Shown here piece after piece: positions 17,874 to 26,442 of a stretch of 64,000 nt of DNA. Each line of letters begins with the position of its first letter. Within the stretch, counting starts at the first letter, position 1. A model generated the notes under the pieces. That model was not told the origin of the DNA. It saw only the letters and a program-made list of their open reading frames with translations, and did no database searches. Position numbers and translations under genes: made by a program. This DNA is from Stenotrophomonas maltophilia. Its GTDB lineage: Bacteria; Pseudomonadota; Gammaproteobacteria; Xanthomonadales; Xanthomonadaceae. Location: the NCBI RefSeq assembly GCF_900186865.1, contig NZ_LT906480.1, forward strand, positions 3,924,001 through 3,988,000. The letters are read 5' to 3'.

Positions 17874-19607
17874 TCAATCCTTGGTGACGCGGTTGATCTC
17901 GGCCAGGCTGGTGATGCCCGCCGCCGCCTTCTTCAATGCCGACTGGCGCAGGTCATTCACCCCGATCTGCTGCGCCGCCTCGGCAATCTGCAGCGCATTG
18001 CCACCGGCCAGCACGATGGTGGCGATCTCATCGGTCATCGGCATGACCTGGTAGACGCCGGTCCGGCCCTTGTAGCCCTCGGTGCATTCGTCGCAGCCCA
18101 CGGCCTCGTACAGCTCGATGCCCGCATCCAGCTGCGCCTGGGTGAAGCCTTCGGCCAGCAGCGCATGTTCGGGCAGGCTGGACGGACGCTTGCAGTTGCC
18201 GCACAGGCGGCGCGCCAGGCGCTGGGCGATCACCAGCGTCACCGAGCTGGTGATGTTGTAGGGCGCGATACCCATGTTCATCAGGCGCGCGATGGTCTGC
18301 GGCGCATCGTTGGTATGCAGCGTGGACAGCACCATGTGGCCGGTCTGCGCGGCCTTGATCGCGATCTCCGCCGTTTCCAGGTCGCGGATTTCGCCGACCA
18401 TGATGATGTCCGGGTCCTGTCGCAGGAACGAGCGCAGCGCCGCGGCGAACGTCATGCCGCGCTTGTTGTTCTGCTGTACCTGGTTGACGCCGGGCAGGCG
18501 GATTTCCACCGGATCTTCGGCAGTGGAGATGTTGCGCGTCTCGTCGTTGAGGATGCCCAGCGCGGTATACAGCGACACTGTCTTGCCCGAACCGGTCGGG
18601 CCGGTCACCAGCACCATGCCGTACGGCTTGTGGATGGCATCCAGGAACAGCTTCTGCTGGTCCGGCTCGTAACCCAGCTTGTCGATGCCCAGCTTGGCCG
18701 CGCTGCCATCGAGGATACGCAGCACCACCTTCTCGCCGAACAGGGTTGGCAGCGTGCTGACGCGGAAGTCGATCTGCTTGGTCTTGGACAGGTTGAGCTT
18801 GATGCGGCCGTCCTGCGGGACGCGCTTCTCGGCGATGTCCAGCTGTGCCATCACCTTCAGGCGCGCGGCGATGCGCTGGTTCAGCTTCACCGGCGCGCGC
18901 GCCACCATCTTCAGCAGGCCGTCGATGCGCAGGCGCACGCGGTAATCGTCTTCGTAGGGCTCGAAGTGGATGTCCGAGGCGCCCTTGCGGATCGCATCGA
19001 CCAGCACCTTGTTGACGAACTTCACCACCGGGGTGTCGTCACCCTTGGCGTCGATGCCGGAATCGCCGCCGGTGGCGCCCAGATCCTCGTCGCCGGCCGC
19101 CACGTCCAGGTTGCCCATGCCATCGTCATCGCCACCCAGGGCGTCGCCAAGGGCGTCATGGCTGGCGTGCCACTGTTCCAGCGTGCGCCGGATCTGGTCC
19201 TCGTCGACCAGGATCGGCTCGACCACCAGGTTGGTATGGAACTTGATCTCGTCCAGCGAGTGGGTCGGGTTGCTGGTGCCGACGAACAGCTTGCCACCGC
19301 GCTTGAACAGCGGCAGCACGTTGTGCTTGCGCAGCAGCTCCTCGCTGACCAGGCTCATCGCGTTCTGGCTGGCGTCGAAAGTGGACACGTCGAACAGCGG
19401 CATGCCGAACTCGACCGCGTTGGCGGCGGCCAGCTGCGAGGCATTGACCAGCTTGTTCTGCGCGAACCAGGTCGGCAGTGGCTGGCGCGCGGCGGCGGCC
19501 TTGGCCATGGCGTCGCGGGCGGTGGCCTCGTCCAGGGCCCCGTCCTGCACCAGGCGACGGGCCAGGCCGGTGATGCCGACAAGATTGGCGGTGGTGACAG
19601 CGTTCAT
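17874..19607 (-). CDS. pilB: Type IV pilus assembly ATPase PilB
   Basis: A 577-residue hexameric extension motor of the GspE/PilB family. The N-terminal N1/N2 region (to about 170) precedes an unusually Asp/Gly-rich linker (DALGGDDDGMGNLDVAAGDEDL in part). The ATPase core has Walker A GPTGSGKT (around residue 335), Asp box and Walker B (DIIMVGEIRDLETAEIA) and His box (STLHTNDAPQTI). A tetracysteine zinc motif is seen as CGNCKRP and CDEC. It powers pilin polymerisation with PilC. It is transcribed in the same direction as the two pilin genes upstream. Confidence 0.96.
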   Translation of the reverse strand: MNAVTTANLVGITGLARRLVQDGALDEATARDAMAKAAAARQPLPTWFAQNKLVNASQLAAANAVEFGMPLFDVSTFDASQNAMSLVSEELLRKHNVLPLFKRGGKLFVGTSNPTHSLDEIKFHTNLVVEPILVDEDQIRRTLEQWHASHDALGDALGGDDDGMGNLDVAAGDEDLGATGGDSGIDAKGDDTPVVKFVNKVLVDAIRKGASDIHFEPYEDDYRVRLRIDGLLKMVARAPVKLNQRIAARLKVMAQLDIAEKRVPQDGRIKLNLSKTKQIDFRVSTLPTLFGEKVVLRILDGSAAKLGIDKLGYEPDQQKLFLDAIHKPYGMVLVTGPTGSGKTVSLYTALGILNDETRNISTAEDPVEIRLPGVNQVQQNNKRGMTFAAALRSFLRQDPDIIMVGEIRDLETAEIAIKAAQTGHMVLSTLHTNDAPQTIARLMNMGIAPYNITSSVTLVIAQRLARRLCGNCKRPSSLPEHALLAEGFTQAQLDAGIELYEAVGCDECTEGYKGRTGVYQVMPMTDEIATIVLAGGNALQIAEAAQQIGVNDLRQSALKKAAAGITSLAEINRVTKD

Positions 19608-19830
19608 ATGAATCCTTGGCTCATGGGGTCATGCCATGCCGTGCGTCTTGCACGGACACCGCACGGGGCAGCAGAACCCGCCGCGACCCAATGGCCATCG
19701 GCATCGCCAATCCATGAGCAACACTGCCTTGCCCGGCACTCCCGGCCCGGCAGGCACGATCCTGACTCCCCCGGGGATGATAGCCCCGTCAAGGGGCAGC
19801 CAGCATCCCATCGGATGCGCTGAAGTGTGA

Positions 19831-20238
19831 TCAGCAGCCGGTCGGGCGATAGCGCGCTTCGAACGCGCTGCCATCGCAGCTCCAGATGCCCTCGGCGGAG
19901 CGGCGCAGGATCAGGTCCTTGCCGTCCAGCGCGCTGTGTCCCTTCAAGGTGCAGCTGATATGGCCGACGCCGGAATCGCTGAGTTCGGCTTCGACGTTGG
20001 AGCAGTGGGCGTTCTGGGCGCCACCGATGAACTCGGGGGTGATCAGACTGGCCGGACGGTTCTCGTTGACGAGGATTTCCACCTTGGTCTTTCCCGGCGT
20101 GATATCCGCAAGTGCCGCCGCCAACTGGGTGCGCACGACGTATGGCTGAAATGCCACAGCCGCAATCGCCGCAAGGATGGCGATGATGGCCACCACGATC
20201 ATCAGTTCGATGAGCGTGAAGCCCTTCTGCGTGTTCAT
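19831..20238 (-). CDS. Type IV major pilin-like protein (downstream copy)
   Basis: A 135-residue type IVa prepilin. Leader MNTQKG is followed by [20 protein letters not shown], the PilD cleavage and methylation site with Glu5. The globular part differs strongly from the neighbouring pilin and has Cys pairs (AHCSNVEAE, HISCTLKG, WSCDGS, PTGC) able to close disulfide loops. A strong ribosome site (GGGGGAG) precedes the ATG. It may be a second structural pilin or a minor component; the sequence does not decide. A terminator-like stem lies between it and the upstream pilin gene. Confidence 0.9.
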   Translation of the reverse strand: MNTQKGFTLIELMIVVAIIAILAAIAAVAFQPYVVRTQLAAALADITPGKTKVEILVNENRPASLITPEFIGGAQNAHCSNVEAELSDSGVGHISCTLKGHSALDGKDLILRRSAEGIWSCDGSAFEARYRPTGC

Positions 20239-20304
20239 GACTCCCCCTGTTTAATCCAGCAATCCCCATTGCTGCGTGCTGACTGAATTTTGTATCTCGG
20301 TCAG

Positions 20305-20330
20305 CACAAGGCCCGCCGAAGCGGGCCCTG
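20305..20330 (-). terminator. Terminator or attenuator between the two pilin genes
   Basis: On the minus strand GGCCCGC-TTCG-GCGGGCC is followed by TTGTG. It lies about 60 nt after the first pilin stop and could limit read-through into the second pilin gene. Confidence 0.65.
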
Positions 20331-20390
20331 TGTCAACTCTGATGACAGCTACAGGAGCAGAAAATTCCTATGCCTGTCACGTCAAGAGTA

Positions 20391-20828
20391 TTAGGTACCA
20401 GTGCAGCCCTTCGGACGGAACTTTTCCGCCACACTGGTGGTAACACAGGCGAAGCCACCAGCAGTGGTGATAGCGCCCGTAGCGGCATTTACAGTAGAGT
20501 CGGTGTAGGTCAAGGCAATGGTGGACTCGCTACCAATACGGCCCGGATCACGGATGGTGCAGGTCATGCCATCACCGTCCACTGCGATCAATGAGCAGCT
20601 ACCCGTCGAAGTGCCCTGGAAACCGGCGCTATTCGGATTCGGATCACGGCCCGCGCTCTTCTCCATCTCGAACTGGGTCTTGTGCGAGGCCAGGTCGGCC
20701 AGCGCAGCGGTGACCTTCGACTTCGAGGTGTAGTCCTGGTAGGCCGGCAGCGCGATGGCGGCCAGGATGGCGATGATCGCGACGACGATCATCAGTTCGA
20801 TAAGGGTGAAGCCCTTCTGGTTCTTCAT
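20391..20828 (-). CDS. pilA: Type IV major pilin PilA
   Basis: A 145-residue prepilin: leader MKNQKG, then [20 protein letters not shown] with Glu5, and a long N-terminal helix ending [10 protein letters not shown]. The globular domain has C-terminal Cys residues ([14 protein letters not shown]) forming the expected D-loop disulfide. The ATG at 20828 has a GGGGATG ribosome site. A sigma-54 promoter about 100 bp upstream and the pilSR genes nearby mark this as the regulated main pilin. The product is cleaved by PilD and polymerised by PilB/PilC. Confidence 0.93.
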   Translation of the reverse strand: MKNQKGFTLIELMIVVAIIAILAAIALPAYQDYTSKSKVTAALADLASHKTQFEMEKSAGRDPNPNSAGFQGTSTGSCSLIAVDGDGMTCTIRDPGRIGSESTIALTYTDSTVNAATGAITTAGGFACVTTSVAEKFRPKGCTGT

Positions 20829-20924
20829 TGGTACATCCCCAAGATAGTGGTGGTTGAGTTCAGTGCACGGGATCGGACCGGGCTGTGCCGGTTGAGCGGG
20901 CCCCATGCCCTGCGGGTGGATCAA

Positions 20925-20940
20925 CGCAGGTTGCGTGCCA
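20925..20940 (-). promoter_or_regulatory. Sigma-54 (-24/-12) promoter of pilA
   Basis: The minus strand reads TGGCACGCAACCTGCG from 20940 to 20925. It has the invariant GG and GC dinucleotides exactly 10 bp apart and an exact TGGCAC -24 box. Transcription would start near 20914, about 86 nt before the pilA ATG. The expected activator is PilR, encoded in the window. Confidence 0.85.
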
Positions 20941-21180
20941 ACCCCGGCACGCCTCCCCCTGGATTTCCCCGCGCCCATGATGGCAGCAATTTCGCGGATG
21001 GGAACCCCCCGCATCCGAATCTGCGATGGACGCGGCAATGTGACGCAGTGCGTCACCTTTGGTCGGCACCCGGCACGAAATCGCACGCTGGGCCGCCTGC
21101 CAACTGCCCATCCGGCCTTGAACCCGCTACCATCGATGGCTAGTTACCCGCCTGGGGATGGCGGGTCTTGGGGAGCCAAC

Positions 21181-22440
21181 ATGTCTGTCAGTCGCAGTGC
21201 GATCAAGAAAGAGCCGGTGGCGCGTGCCACCATGGAGCTGCAGCCGTTTGTCTGGGAGGGGACCGACAAGCGGGGCGTGAAGATGAAGGGCGAGCAGCTG
21301 GCCAAGAACGCCAACCTGCTGCGCGCCGAGCTGCGCCGCCAGGGCATCAACCCGGGCCAGGTCAAGCCGAAGTCGAAGCCGCTGTTCGGCGCTGCCGGCA
21401 GCCCGGTCAAGCCCAAGGACATCGCCTTCTTCAGCCGGCAGATGGCCACGATGATGAAATCCGGCGTGCCGATCGTGTCGGCGCTGGACATCATCGCCAG
21501 CGGGCACAAGAACCCGCGGATGAAGAAGCTGGTCGACACCATCCGCACCGACATCGAGGGCGGTTCCTCGATGTACGAAGCAGTCAGCAAGCACCCGGTG
21601 CAGTTCGACGAGCTGTACCGCAACCTGGTGCGGGCCGGCGAAGGCGCCGGCGTGCTGGAAACCGTGCTGGACACGGTGGCCACCTACAAGGAGAACATCG
21701 AAGCGCTGAAGGGCAAGATCAAGAAAGCGCTGTTCTACCCGATCATGGTGGTCGTGGTGGCCATGCTGGTCAGCGGCATCATGCTGGTGTTCGTGGTGCC
21801 GCAGTTCGAGGACGTGTTCAAGAGCTTCGGTGCCGAGCTGCCCGCCTTCACCCAGATGGTGGTGAATCTCTCGCGGTTCATGGTGTCGTGGTGGTGGCTG
21901 ATGCTGCTGGTCGCGATCGGTACGGCGGTCGCTCTGGTCATGTCCTACAAGCGCTCGCCGAAGATGCAGCATGCGATGGACCGGTTCGTGCTGAAGGTGC
22001 CGGTGATCGGGCAGATCATGCACAACAGCGCCATCGCCCGCTTCTCGCGCACCACCGCGGTGACCTTCAAGGCCGGCGTGCCGCTGGTGGAGGCGCTGGG
22101 CATCGTGGCCGGCGCCACCGGCAATACCGTGTACGAAGAGGCGGTGCTGCGCATGCGCGACGACGTCTCGGTGGGTTACCCGGTGAACATGTCGATGAAG
22201 CAGACCAACCTGTTCCCGCACATGGTCATCCAGATGACCGGCATCGGCGAAGAGGCTGGTGCGCTGGACGCCATGCTGTTCAAGGTGGCCGAGTACTATG
22301 AGCAGGAGGTCAACAATTCGGTGGATGCCCTGAGCAGCCTGCTGGAACCGATGATCATGGTGTTCATTGGTACCATTGTGGGCGGCATGGTGATTGCCAT
22401 GTACCTTCCCATCTTCAAACTCGGCGCCGTCGTCGGATAA
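21181..22440 (+). CDS. pilC: Type IV pilus inner-membrane platform protein PilC
   Basis: A 419-residue GspF/PilC family platform protein. Two homologous cytoplasmic T2SSF domains are visible (DIAFFSRQMATMMKSGVPIVSALDI and IARFSRTTAVTFKAGVPLVEALGI), each followed by membrane segments, e.g. FYPIMVVVVAMLVSGIMLVFVVPQF and the C-terminal PMIMVFIGTIVGGMVIAMYLPIF. The ATG at 21181 has a GGGGAG ribosome site and follows a long in-frame extension that lacks PilC similarity. It transmits PilB motion to pilin subunits. pilC is divergent from pilA and runs into pilD. Confidence 0.96.
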   Translation: MSVSRSAIKKEPVARATMELQPFVWEGTDKRGVKMKGEQLAKNANLLRAELRRQGINPGQVKPKSKPLFGAAGSPVKPKDIAFFSRQMATMMKSGVPIVSALDIIASGHKNPRMKKLVDTIRTDIEGGSSMYEAVSKHPVQFDELYRNLVRAGEGAGVLETVLDTVATYKENIEALKGKIKKALFYPIMVVVVAMLVSGIMLVFVVPQFEDVFKSFGAELPAFTQMVVNLSRFMVSWWWLMLLVAIGTAVALVMSYKRSPKMQHAMDRFVLKVPVIGQIMHNSAIARFSRTTAVTFKAGVPLVEALGIVAGATGNTVYEEAVLRMRDDVSVGYPVNMSMKQTNLFPHMVIQMTGIGEEAGALDAMLFKVAEYYEQEVNNSVDALSSLLEPMIMVFIGTIVGGMVIAMYLPIFKLGAVVG

Positions 22441-22447
22441 CACATAC

Positions 22448-23311
22448 ATGGCTTTTCTCGACCAGCATCCTGGCCTCGGCTACCCCGCCGCGGCCGCCTT
22501 CGGACTGCTGCTGGGCAGTTTCCTGAACGTCGTCATCCTGCGCCTGCCCAAGCGGCTGGAATGGCAGTGGAAGCGCGATGCGCGCGAAGTCCTGGAGGAA
22601 CCGGACTTCTATGAACCACCCCCGCCGGGGATCGTGGTCGAGCCGTCGCACTGCCCGCACTGCAAGCACAAGCTGAGCTGGTACGAGAACATCCCGCTGT
22701 TCAGCTGGATCATCCAGGGCGGCAAGTGCCGCCACTGCAAGGCACCGATCTCGCTGCAGTACCCGCTGGTGGAGGCGCTGACCTCACTGCTGGTGGTGGC
22801 CTGCGTCTGGCAGTTCGGCTTCGGCTGGCAGGGTTTCGGCGCCATCGTGCTGACCTGCTTCCTGATCGCATTGTCCGGCATCGACCTGCGCACCCAGCTG
22901 CTGCCCGACCAGCTCACCCTGCCGCTGATGTGGCTGGGGCTGATAGGCAGCATCGACAACCTGTACATGCCGGCCAAGCCCGCCCTGGTGGGCGCGGCGG
23001 TGGGCTACCTGTCGCTGTGGACGGTCTGGTGGCTGTTCAAGCAGCTGACCGGCAAGGAAGGCATGGGCCACGGCGATTTCAAGCTGCTGGCAGCGCTGGG
23101 CGCCTGGTGCGGGCTGAAGGGCGTCCTGCCGATCATCCTGCTCTCGTCGGTGCTGGGAGCCATCATCGGCTCGATCTGGCTGTACAGCCGGGGCCGTGAC
23201 CGCGCCACGCCGATTCCGTTCGGCCCTTACCTGGCCATTGCCGGCTGGTTGTACTTCATGTGGGGTGCGCCGCTGGTGGAGCAGTACATGGTGATGAGCG
23301 GGCTGCGCTGA
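22448..23311 (+). CDS. pilD: Prepilin leader peptidase / N-methyltransferase PilD
   Basis: A 287-residue polytopic aspartic protease that cleaves prepilins after Gly and N-methylates the new Phe. It has the cytoplasmic zinc-type tetracysteine (HCPHCKHKLSW and GGKCRHCKAPIS) and both aspartate motifs: LSGIDLRTQLLPD and the GxGD site in GMGHGDFKLLAALGAW. About eight membrane segments are apparent. Only 7 bp separate it from pilC. It probably also processes type II secretion pseudopilins elsewhere in the genome. Confidence 0.97.
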   Translation: MAFLDQHPGLGYPAAAAFGLLLGSFLNVVILRLPKRLEWQWKRDAREVLEEPDFYEPPPPGIVVEPSHCPHCKHKLSWYENIPLFSWIIQGGKCRHCKAPISLQYPLVEALTSLLVVACVWQFGFGWQGFGAIVLTCFLIALSGIDLRTQLLPDQLTLPLMWLGLIGSIDNLYMPAKPALVGAAVGYLSLWTVWWLFKQLTGKEGMGHGDFKLLAALGAWCGLKGVLPIILLSSVLGAIIGSIWLYSRGRDRATPIPFGPYLAIAGWLYFMWGAPLVEQYMVMSGLR

Positions 23312-23322
23312 GGGGAGGCCCC

Positions 23323-23934
23323 ATGAGCCGCTATGTGGTTGGCCTGACCGGTGGCATCGCCTCGGGCAAGAGTGAAGTGACCCGGCGCTTCGAAGCGCTG
23401 GGCATCGTGGTGGCCGACGCCGACCTGGCCGCCCGGGCCGTGGTGGCTGCCGACAGCCCGGCGCTGGCCCGCATTGCCGAGCGTTACGGCGCCGACATGC
23501 TGCTGGCCGACGGCAACCTGGACCGGGCCCGCCTGCGCGCCCACGTCTTTGCCGATCCGGCCGAGCGGACGGCGCTGGAAGCCATCACCCACCCGGCCAT
23601 CCGCCTGCTGATGCAACAGCAGTGCGAGCAGGCTGAGAGCCCCTATGCGATTGCGGCCATTCCGCTGCTGACCGAGGTGGGCGGGCGGAAGGCTTACCCT
23701 TGGTTGGACCGGGTATTGCTGGTGGATGCACCGAAAGCCGTGCAGCATGCCCGGCTGATGCAGCGCGATGGCATTGATGCTGCGCTGGCCGACCGGATGA
23801 TTGCTGCGCAGGCCAGCCGTGCGCAGCGCTTGGCACTGGCCGATGACGTAGTGGTCAATGATGGGCAGCCGGAGGACCTGCAGGTGCAGGTGGAACAGCT
23901 GCATGCGCGGTATCTGGGCTTGGCCGGGGCTTGA
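23323..23934 (+). CDS. coaE: Dephospho-CoA kinase
   Basis: A 203-residue P-loop kinase that phosphorylates the 3'-hydroxyl of dephospho-CoA, the last step of coenzyme A synthesis. Walker A is GLTGGIASGKSEV. Family blocks DADLAARAVV (here DAD..AR) and AIAAIPLLTEVGG follow. The ATG at 23323 has a GGGGAGG ribosome site, 11 bp after pilD. The pilD-coaE (often with yacG) linkage is common in gammaproteobacteria; no yacG is seen here, where a repeat array follows. Confidence 0.96.
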   Translation: MSRYVVGLTGGIASGKSEVTRRFEALGIVVADADLAARAVVAADSPALARIAERYGADMLLADGNLDRARLRAHVFADPAERTALEAITHPAIRLLMQQQCEQAESPYAIAAIPLLTEVGGRKAYPWLDRVLLVDAPKAVQHARLMQRDGIDAALADRMIAAQASRAQRLALADDVVVNDGQPEDLQVQVEQLHARYLGLAGA

Positions 23935-23940
23935 GGCCTG

Positions 23941-24201
23941 GTTGCCGGCCAGCGGCCGGCACTACCGAAGCGCATCCATGCGTGGCGTGGATCTACTGGC
24001 CGATTCGATTGCCGGCCAGCGGCCGGCACTACCGAAGCGCATCCATGCGTGACGTGGACCTACTGGCCGATTCGATTGCCGGCCAGCGGCCGGCACTACC
24101 AAAGCGCGTCCATGCGTGGCGTGGATCTACTGGTCGATTCGATTGCCGGCCGGCGGCCGGCACTACCGAAGCGCATCCATGCGTGGCGTGGATCTACTCC
24201 A
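23941..24201. repeat. Tandem array of four 67-bp units of paired SMAG palindromes
   Basis: GCCGGCCAGCGGCCGGC cores recur at a constant 67-bp spacing (starting at 23944, 24011, 24078 and 24145; the last is GCCGGCCGGCGGCCGGC). Each is followed by ACTACC, a short spacer, and a CATCCATGCGTGGCGTGGATCTAC-type palindrome, then TGGCCGATTCGATT as unit spacer. The spacer differs from that of the 69-bp array, so the two arrays arose independently. The array abuts the stop of the small gene at 24194. Confidence 0.92.
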
Positions 24202-24580
24202 GCTGCTGGTGGGCGTAGCGGGCCAGTTCGCGGGCGCCCAACAGCAGGCCGTCGACCACATCGGGATTGAGCTGCTGGCGGGCGCCACCCTGCTCCCGCG
24301 CGATTTCGGCAGCGTGCAGCAGCTGGATCAGGGTATTCAGGCCGGCAAGCGTGCGGCTGAGACCAGCCATCGTGGCGGCCTGCGCCGGGCTGGCCCCCTG
24401 CACATCCAGCCGCTGGCCGTCGGCGGCGTCGCGGCCATCCATGCGCGCCAGCAGGGCGGGCAGCAGGTCCCTGGGGTCATCCAGCAGAACTTCGACCCGC
24501 TCGGCGACGTCGGCAGGCAGCAGGTGGGCGGCATCGCCGATCAGGGCGTGCAATTGGGGGAACAGCGGGCGGGTGGACAT
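24194..24580 (-). CDS. Hypothetical protein, helical, 128 aa
   Basis: A 128-residue soluble, mostly helical protein starting MSTRPLFPQLHALIGDAAHLL. ATG 24580 has a GAGGAG ribosome site; the open extension to 24751 lacks one. No catalytic motif, signal peptide or membrane segment is visible. The stop codon TAG is part of the GTAG head of the last palindrome of the 67-bp array, as for the lipase-like gene. Conservation in relatives could not be checked. Confidence 0.65.
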   Translation of the reverse strand: MSTRPLFPQLHALIGDAAHLLPADVAERVEVLLDDPRDLLPALLARMDGRDAADGQRLDVQGASPAQAATMAGLSRTLAGLNTLIQLLHAAEIAREQGGARQQLNPDVVDGLLLGARELARYAHQQLE

Positions 24581-25074
24581 GATGAAGCTCCTCGCAGACG
24601 GCAGGCCACCTGCAGATGCAAGGTGGCGGACGGTGCGGGTTGGCGTACCGGAGACCCAACAACTCAAAAGCGAAGGAAAAAGACTCCAGCGGATTCTGGC
24701 GAATCCCCACGCACCGTCCGCCAAAGCGAGGGCAGACGATGCATTTTCCATGATGAGCTAGAGCACATCCGGAGCTTTTGATTTGTTGGTTTTTTTCAGG
24801 ACGCCAATCCCAGCCAAGGCAGCTGCCCCGGCCAGGTCATCAGGCCATCGCCGCGCACGGCAATCTGTAAGGAAATTCCCAAGTGCGGCGCGGGCTTGCG
24901 AATGCGTGCGTTGGAACACGCGCAGGACGCGGCAGCGATCACGGTGGTGTCGTGTCGGGCCTGCGATGGGATGTTCGCGTGCGGGGGATTCAGTGGCACA
25001 AGCGACACAGGGCGTGATGCAAGGTCGGCAGGGTCCGTGCCGACCAAGGTCGTCACCCACCAAAGCAGGGGTGC
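24581..25074. other. 494-bp intergenic stretch with no supported gene
   Basis: Short open frames here lack ribosome sites and recognisable products. The stretch includes an unusually T-rich segment TTTTTTT near 24790 and a degenerate REP-like hairpin GTCGGCAGGGTCCGTGCCGAC (25024-25044). It separates the small hypothetical gene from the end of the histidine kinase gene. Confidence 0.6.
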
Positions 25075-26442
25075 TTACAGCGGCTTCGGCGAGAACGTCA
25101 GGGTGGCGATCACGCCACGCTCGCCACCGGGACGCACGCTCACCTGCCAGCCGTACAGGTCGCACAGACGGCTGACGATCGACAGACCGATGCCGCCGCC
25201 CTGCGAATGACCGGCGTGCGTGCCGCGGTAGCCGCGCTGGAACAGCTTGGCCGCATCTTCCTCGCTCAGGCCCGGGCCGCTGTCGGTCACCGATACCGAA
25301 TTGGTGCCCACGAAGACGCGCACTTCGCCGTCCTGTGAGTACTTCACCGCGTTGCCGATCAGGTTGCCCAGCGCCACCGACAGCGCCGCCTCGGGCGCAT
25401 CGATCACCAGGTTGCGCTCGCCTTCCAACAGCAGCTCCAGCGGCTTGCCACCCAGCTGCGCGCGGTGCGCATCCAGCAGCTGCTCGGCCACGCGGGCCAC
25501 GTTGCTGGTGCCCTGCCCGCGCTCGTTGCGCGACAGCAGCAGCAGTGCGCCGATCAGGTCGCTGCACTGCTGCTCGGCACGCTGGATACGCTGCAGGCGC
25601 TGCAGCACCTTCTCGTCCAGGCCGGGCCGGGTCAGCAGCAGCTCGGTGGCACCGCGGATCACTGCCAGCGGCGTGCGCAGTTCATGGCTGACGTCTGCAT
25701 TGAACTCGCGATCGCGCTGCACCACTTCGGTCAGCCGCGAGGAATAGTCGTCCAGCGCCTGTGCCAGCTGCCCCACCTCGTCATCGGGAAAGCGCGGCGC
25801 CAAGGGCTCGGGCTCACTGGTACCGCCACGGTACGCACGCAGCCGCGCGGCCAGGTCCGACACCGGCTTCATCACCTTCGACGCCGACCACCAGCCCAGC
25901 ACCAGCGACAGCACGCTGAACACCAGCACCGACAACACCAGCGCGCGGTTGAGCTGCTTGCCGCCGCGCACGCTGTCGGTCATGTCATAGGCGAGGAAGA
26001 ACCAGGCGTCGGGCGTCTTCCGCACGGCCAGCTTGTAGGAATAGGGTTCGCCGTGTTCGTCGCCGCTGACGCTGTGGATGCCATCGGAGAAGCCCGCCCA
26101 CTGCGCGCGTTCTTCGCGCACCCGGTCGAACTTGTCCTTGGAATAGGCATACGCACGGATCTGCAGCACCGGCGCGTCCGGGTTGTGGCCCGGGTGTTCG
26201 TAGTAGCGCCGCGCGTACTCGTCGATGTTGCGGTTCATCAGCTCTTCCACCAGCTGGTTTTCCACGTGCAGGCGGGCCCAGTTGGTGGCGAACGCGAACA
26301 GTGTCGTCAGGCAGAAGCCCAACAACACGAACGAGACGATGATGCGGCTGCGCAGGCGCCGCCGGTATGGCGTGCGCCGGCGCTCCCCCTTGGCTGCCAC
26401 GGAATCAGGCTTCCGGGGTGGCGATGCGGTATCCGATGCCAT
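25075..26442 (-). CDS. colS: Sensor histidine kinase, ColS-like
   Basis: A 455-residue classic sensor kinase: transmembrane helix 1 (IIVSFVLLGFCLTTLFAFATNW), a periplasmic domain of about 120 residues, helix 2 (ALVLSVLVFSVLSLVLGWW), HAMP, H-box FNADVSHELRTPLAVIRGA, N-box GNLIGNAVKYS and G-boxes TDSGPGLS and GGGIGLSIVSRL. ColS in pseudomonads senses metals and keeps the envelope intact. Assignment rests on the pairing with the OmpR-type regulator and on remembered linkage of colRS to pilD-coaE in Xanthomonas. The first ATG overlaps the regulator gene by 38 nt; GTG at 26400 is an alternative start just after the regulator stop. Confidence 0.8.
   Translation of the reverse strand: MASDTASPPRKPDSVAAKGERRRTPYRRRLRSRIIVSFVLLGFCLTTLFAFATNWARLHVENQLVEELMNRNIDEYARRYYEHPGHNPDAPVLQIRAYAYSKDKFDRVREERAQWAGFSDGIHSVSGDEHGEPYSYKLAVRKTPDAWFFLAYDMTDSVRGGKQLNRALVLSVLVFSVLSLVLGWWSASKVMKPVSDLAARLRAYRGGTSEPEPLAPRFPDDEVGQLAQALDDYSSRLTEVVQRDREFNADVSHELRTPLAVIRGATELLLTRPGLDEKVLQRLQRIQRAEQQCSDLIGALLLLSRNERGQGTSNVARVAEQLLDAHRAQLGGKPLELLLEGERNLVIDAPEAALSVALGNLIGNAVKYSQDGEVRVFVGTNSVSVTDSGPGLSEEDAAKLFQRGYRGTHAGHSQGGGIGLSIVSRLCDLYGWQVSVRPGGERGVIATLTFSPKPL

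Noticed and set aside
23941..24201. Possible CRISPR array at the second tandem repeat
   Set aside because: Same reasoning: identical spacers, REP palindromes, no cas genes.
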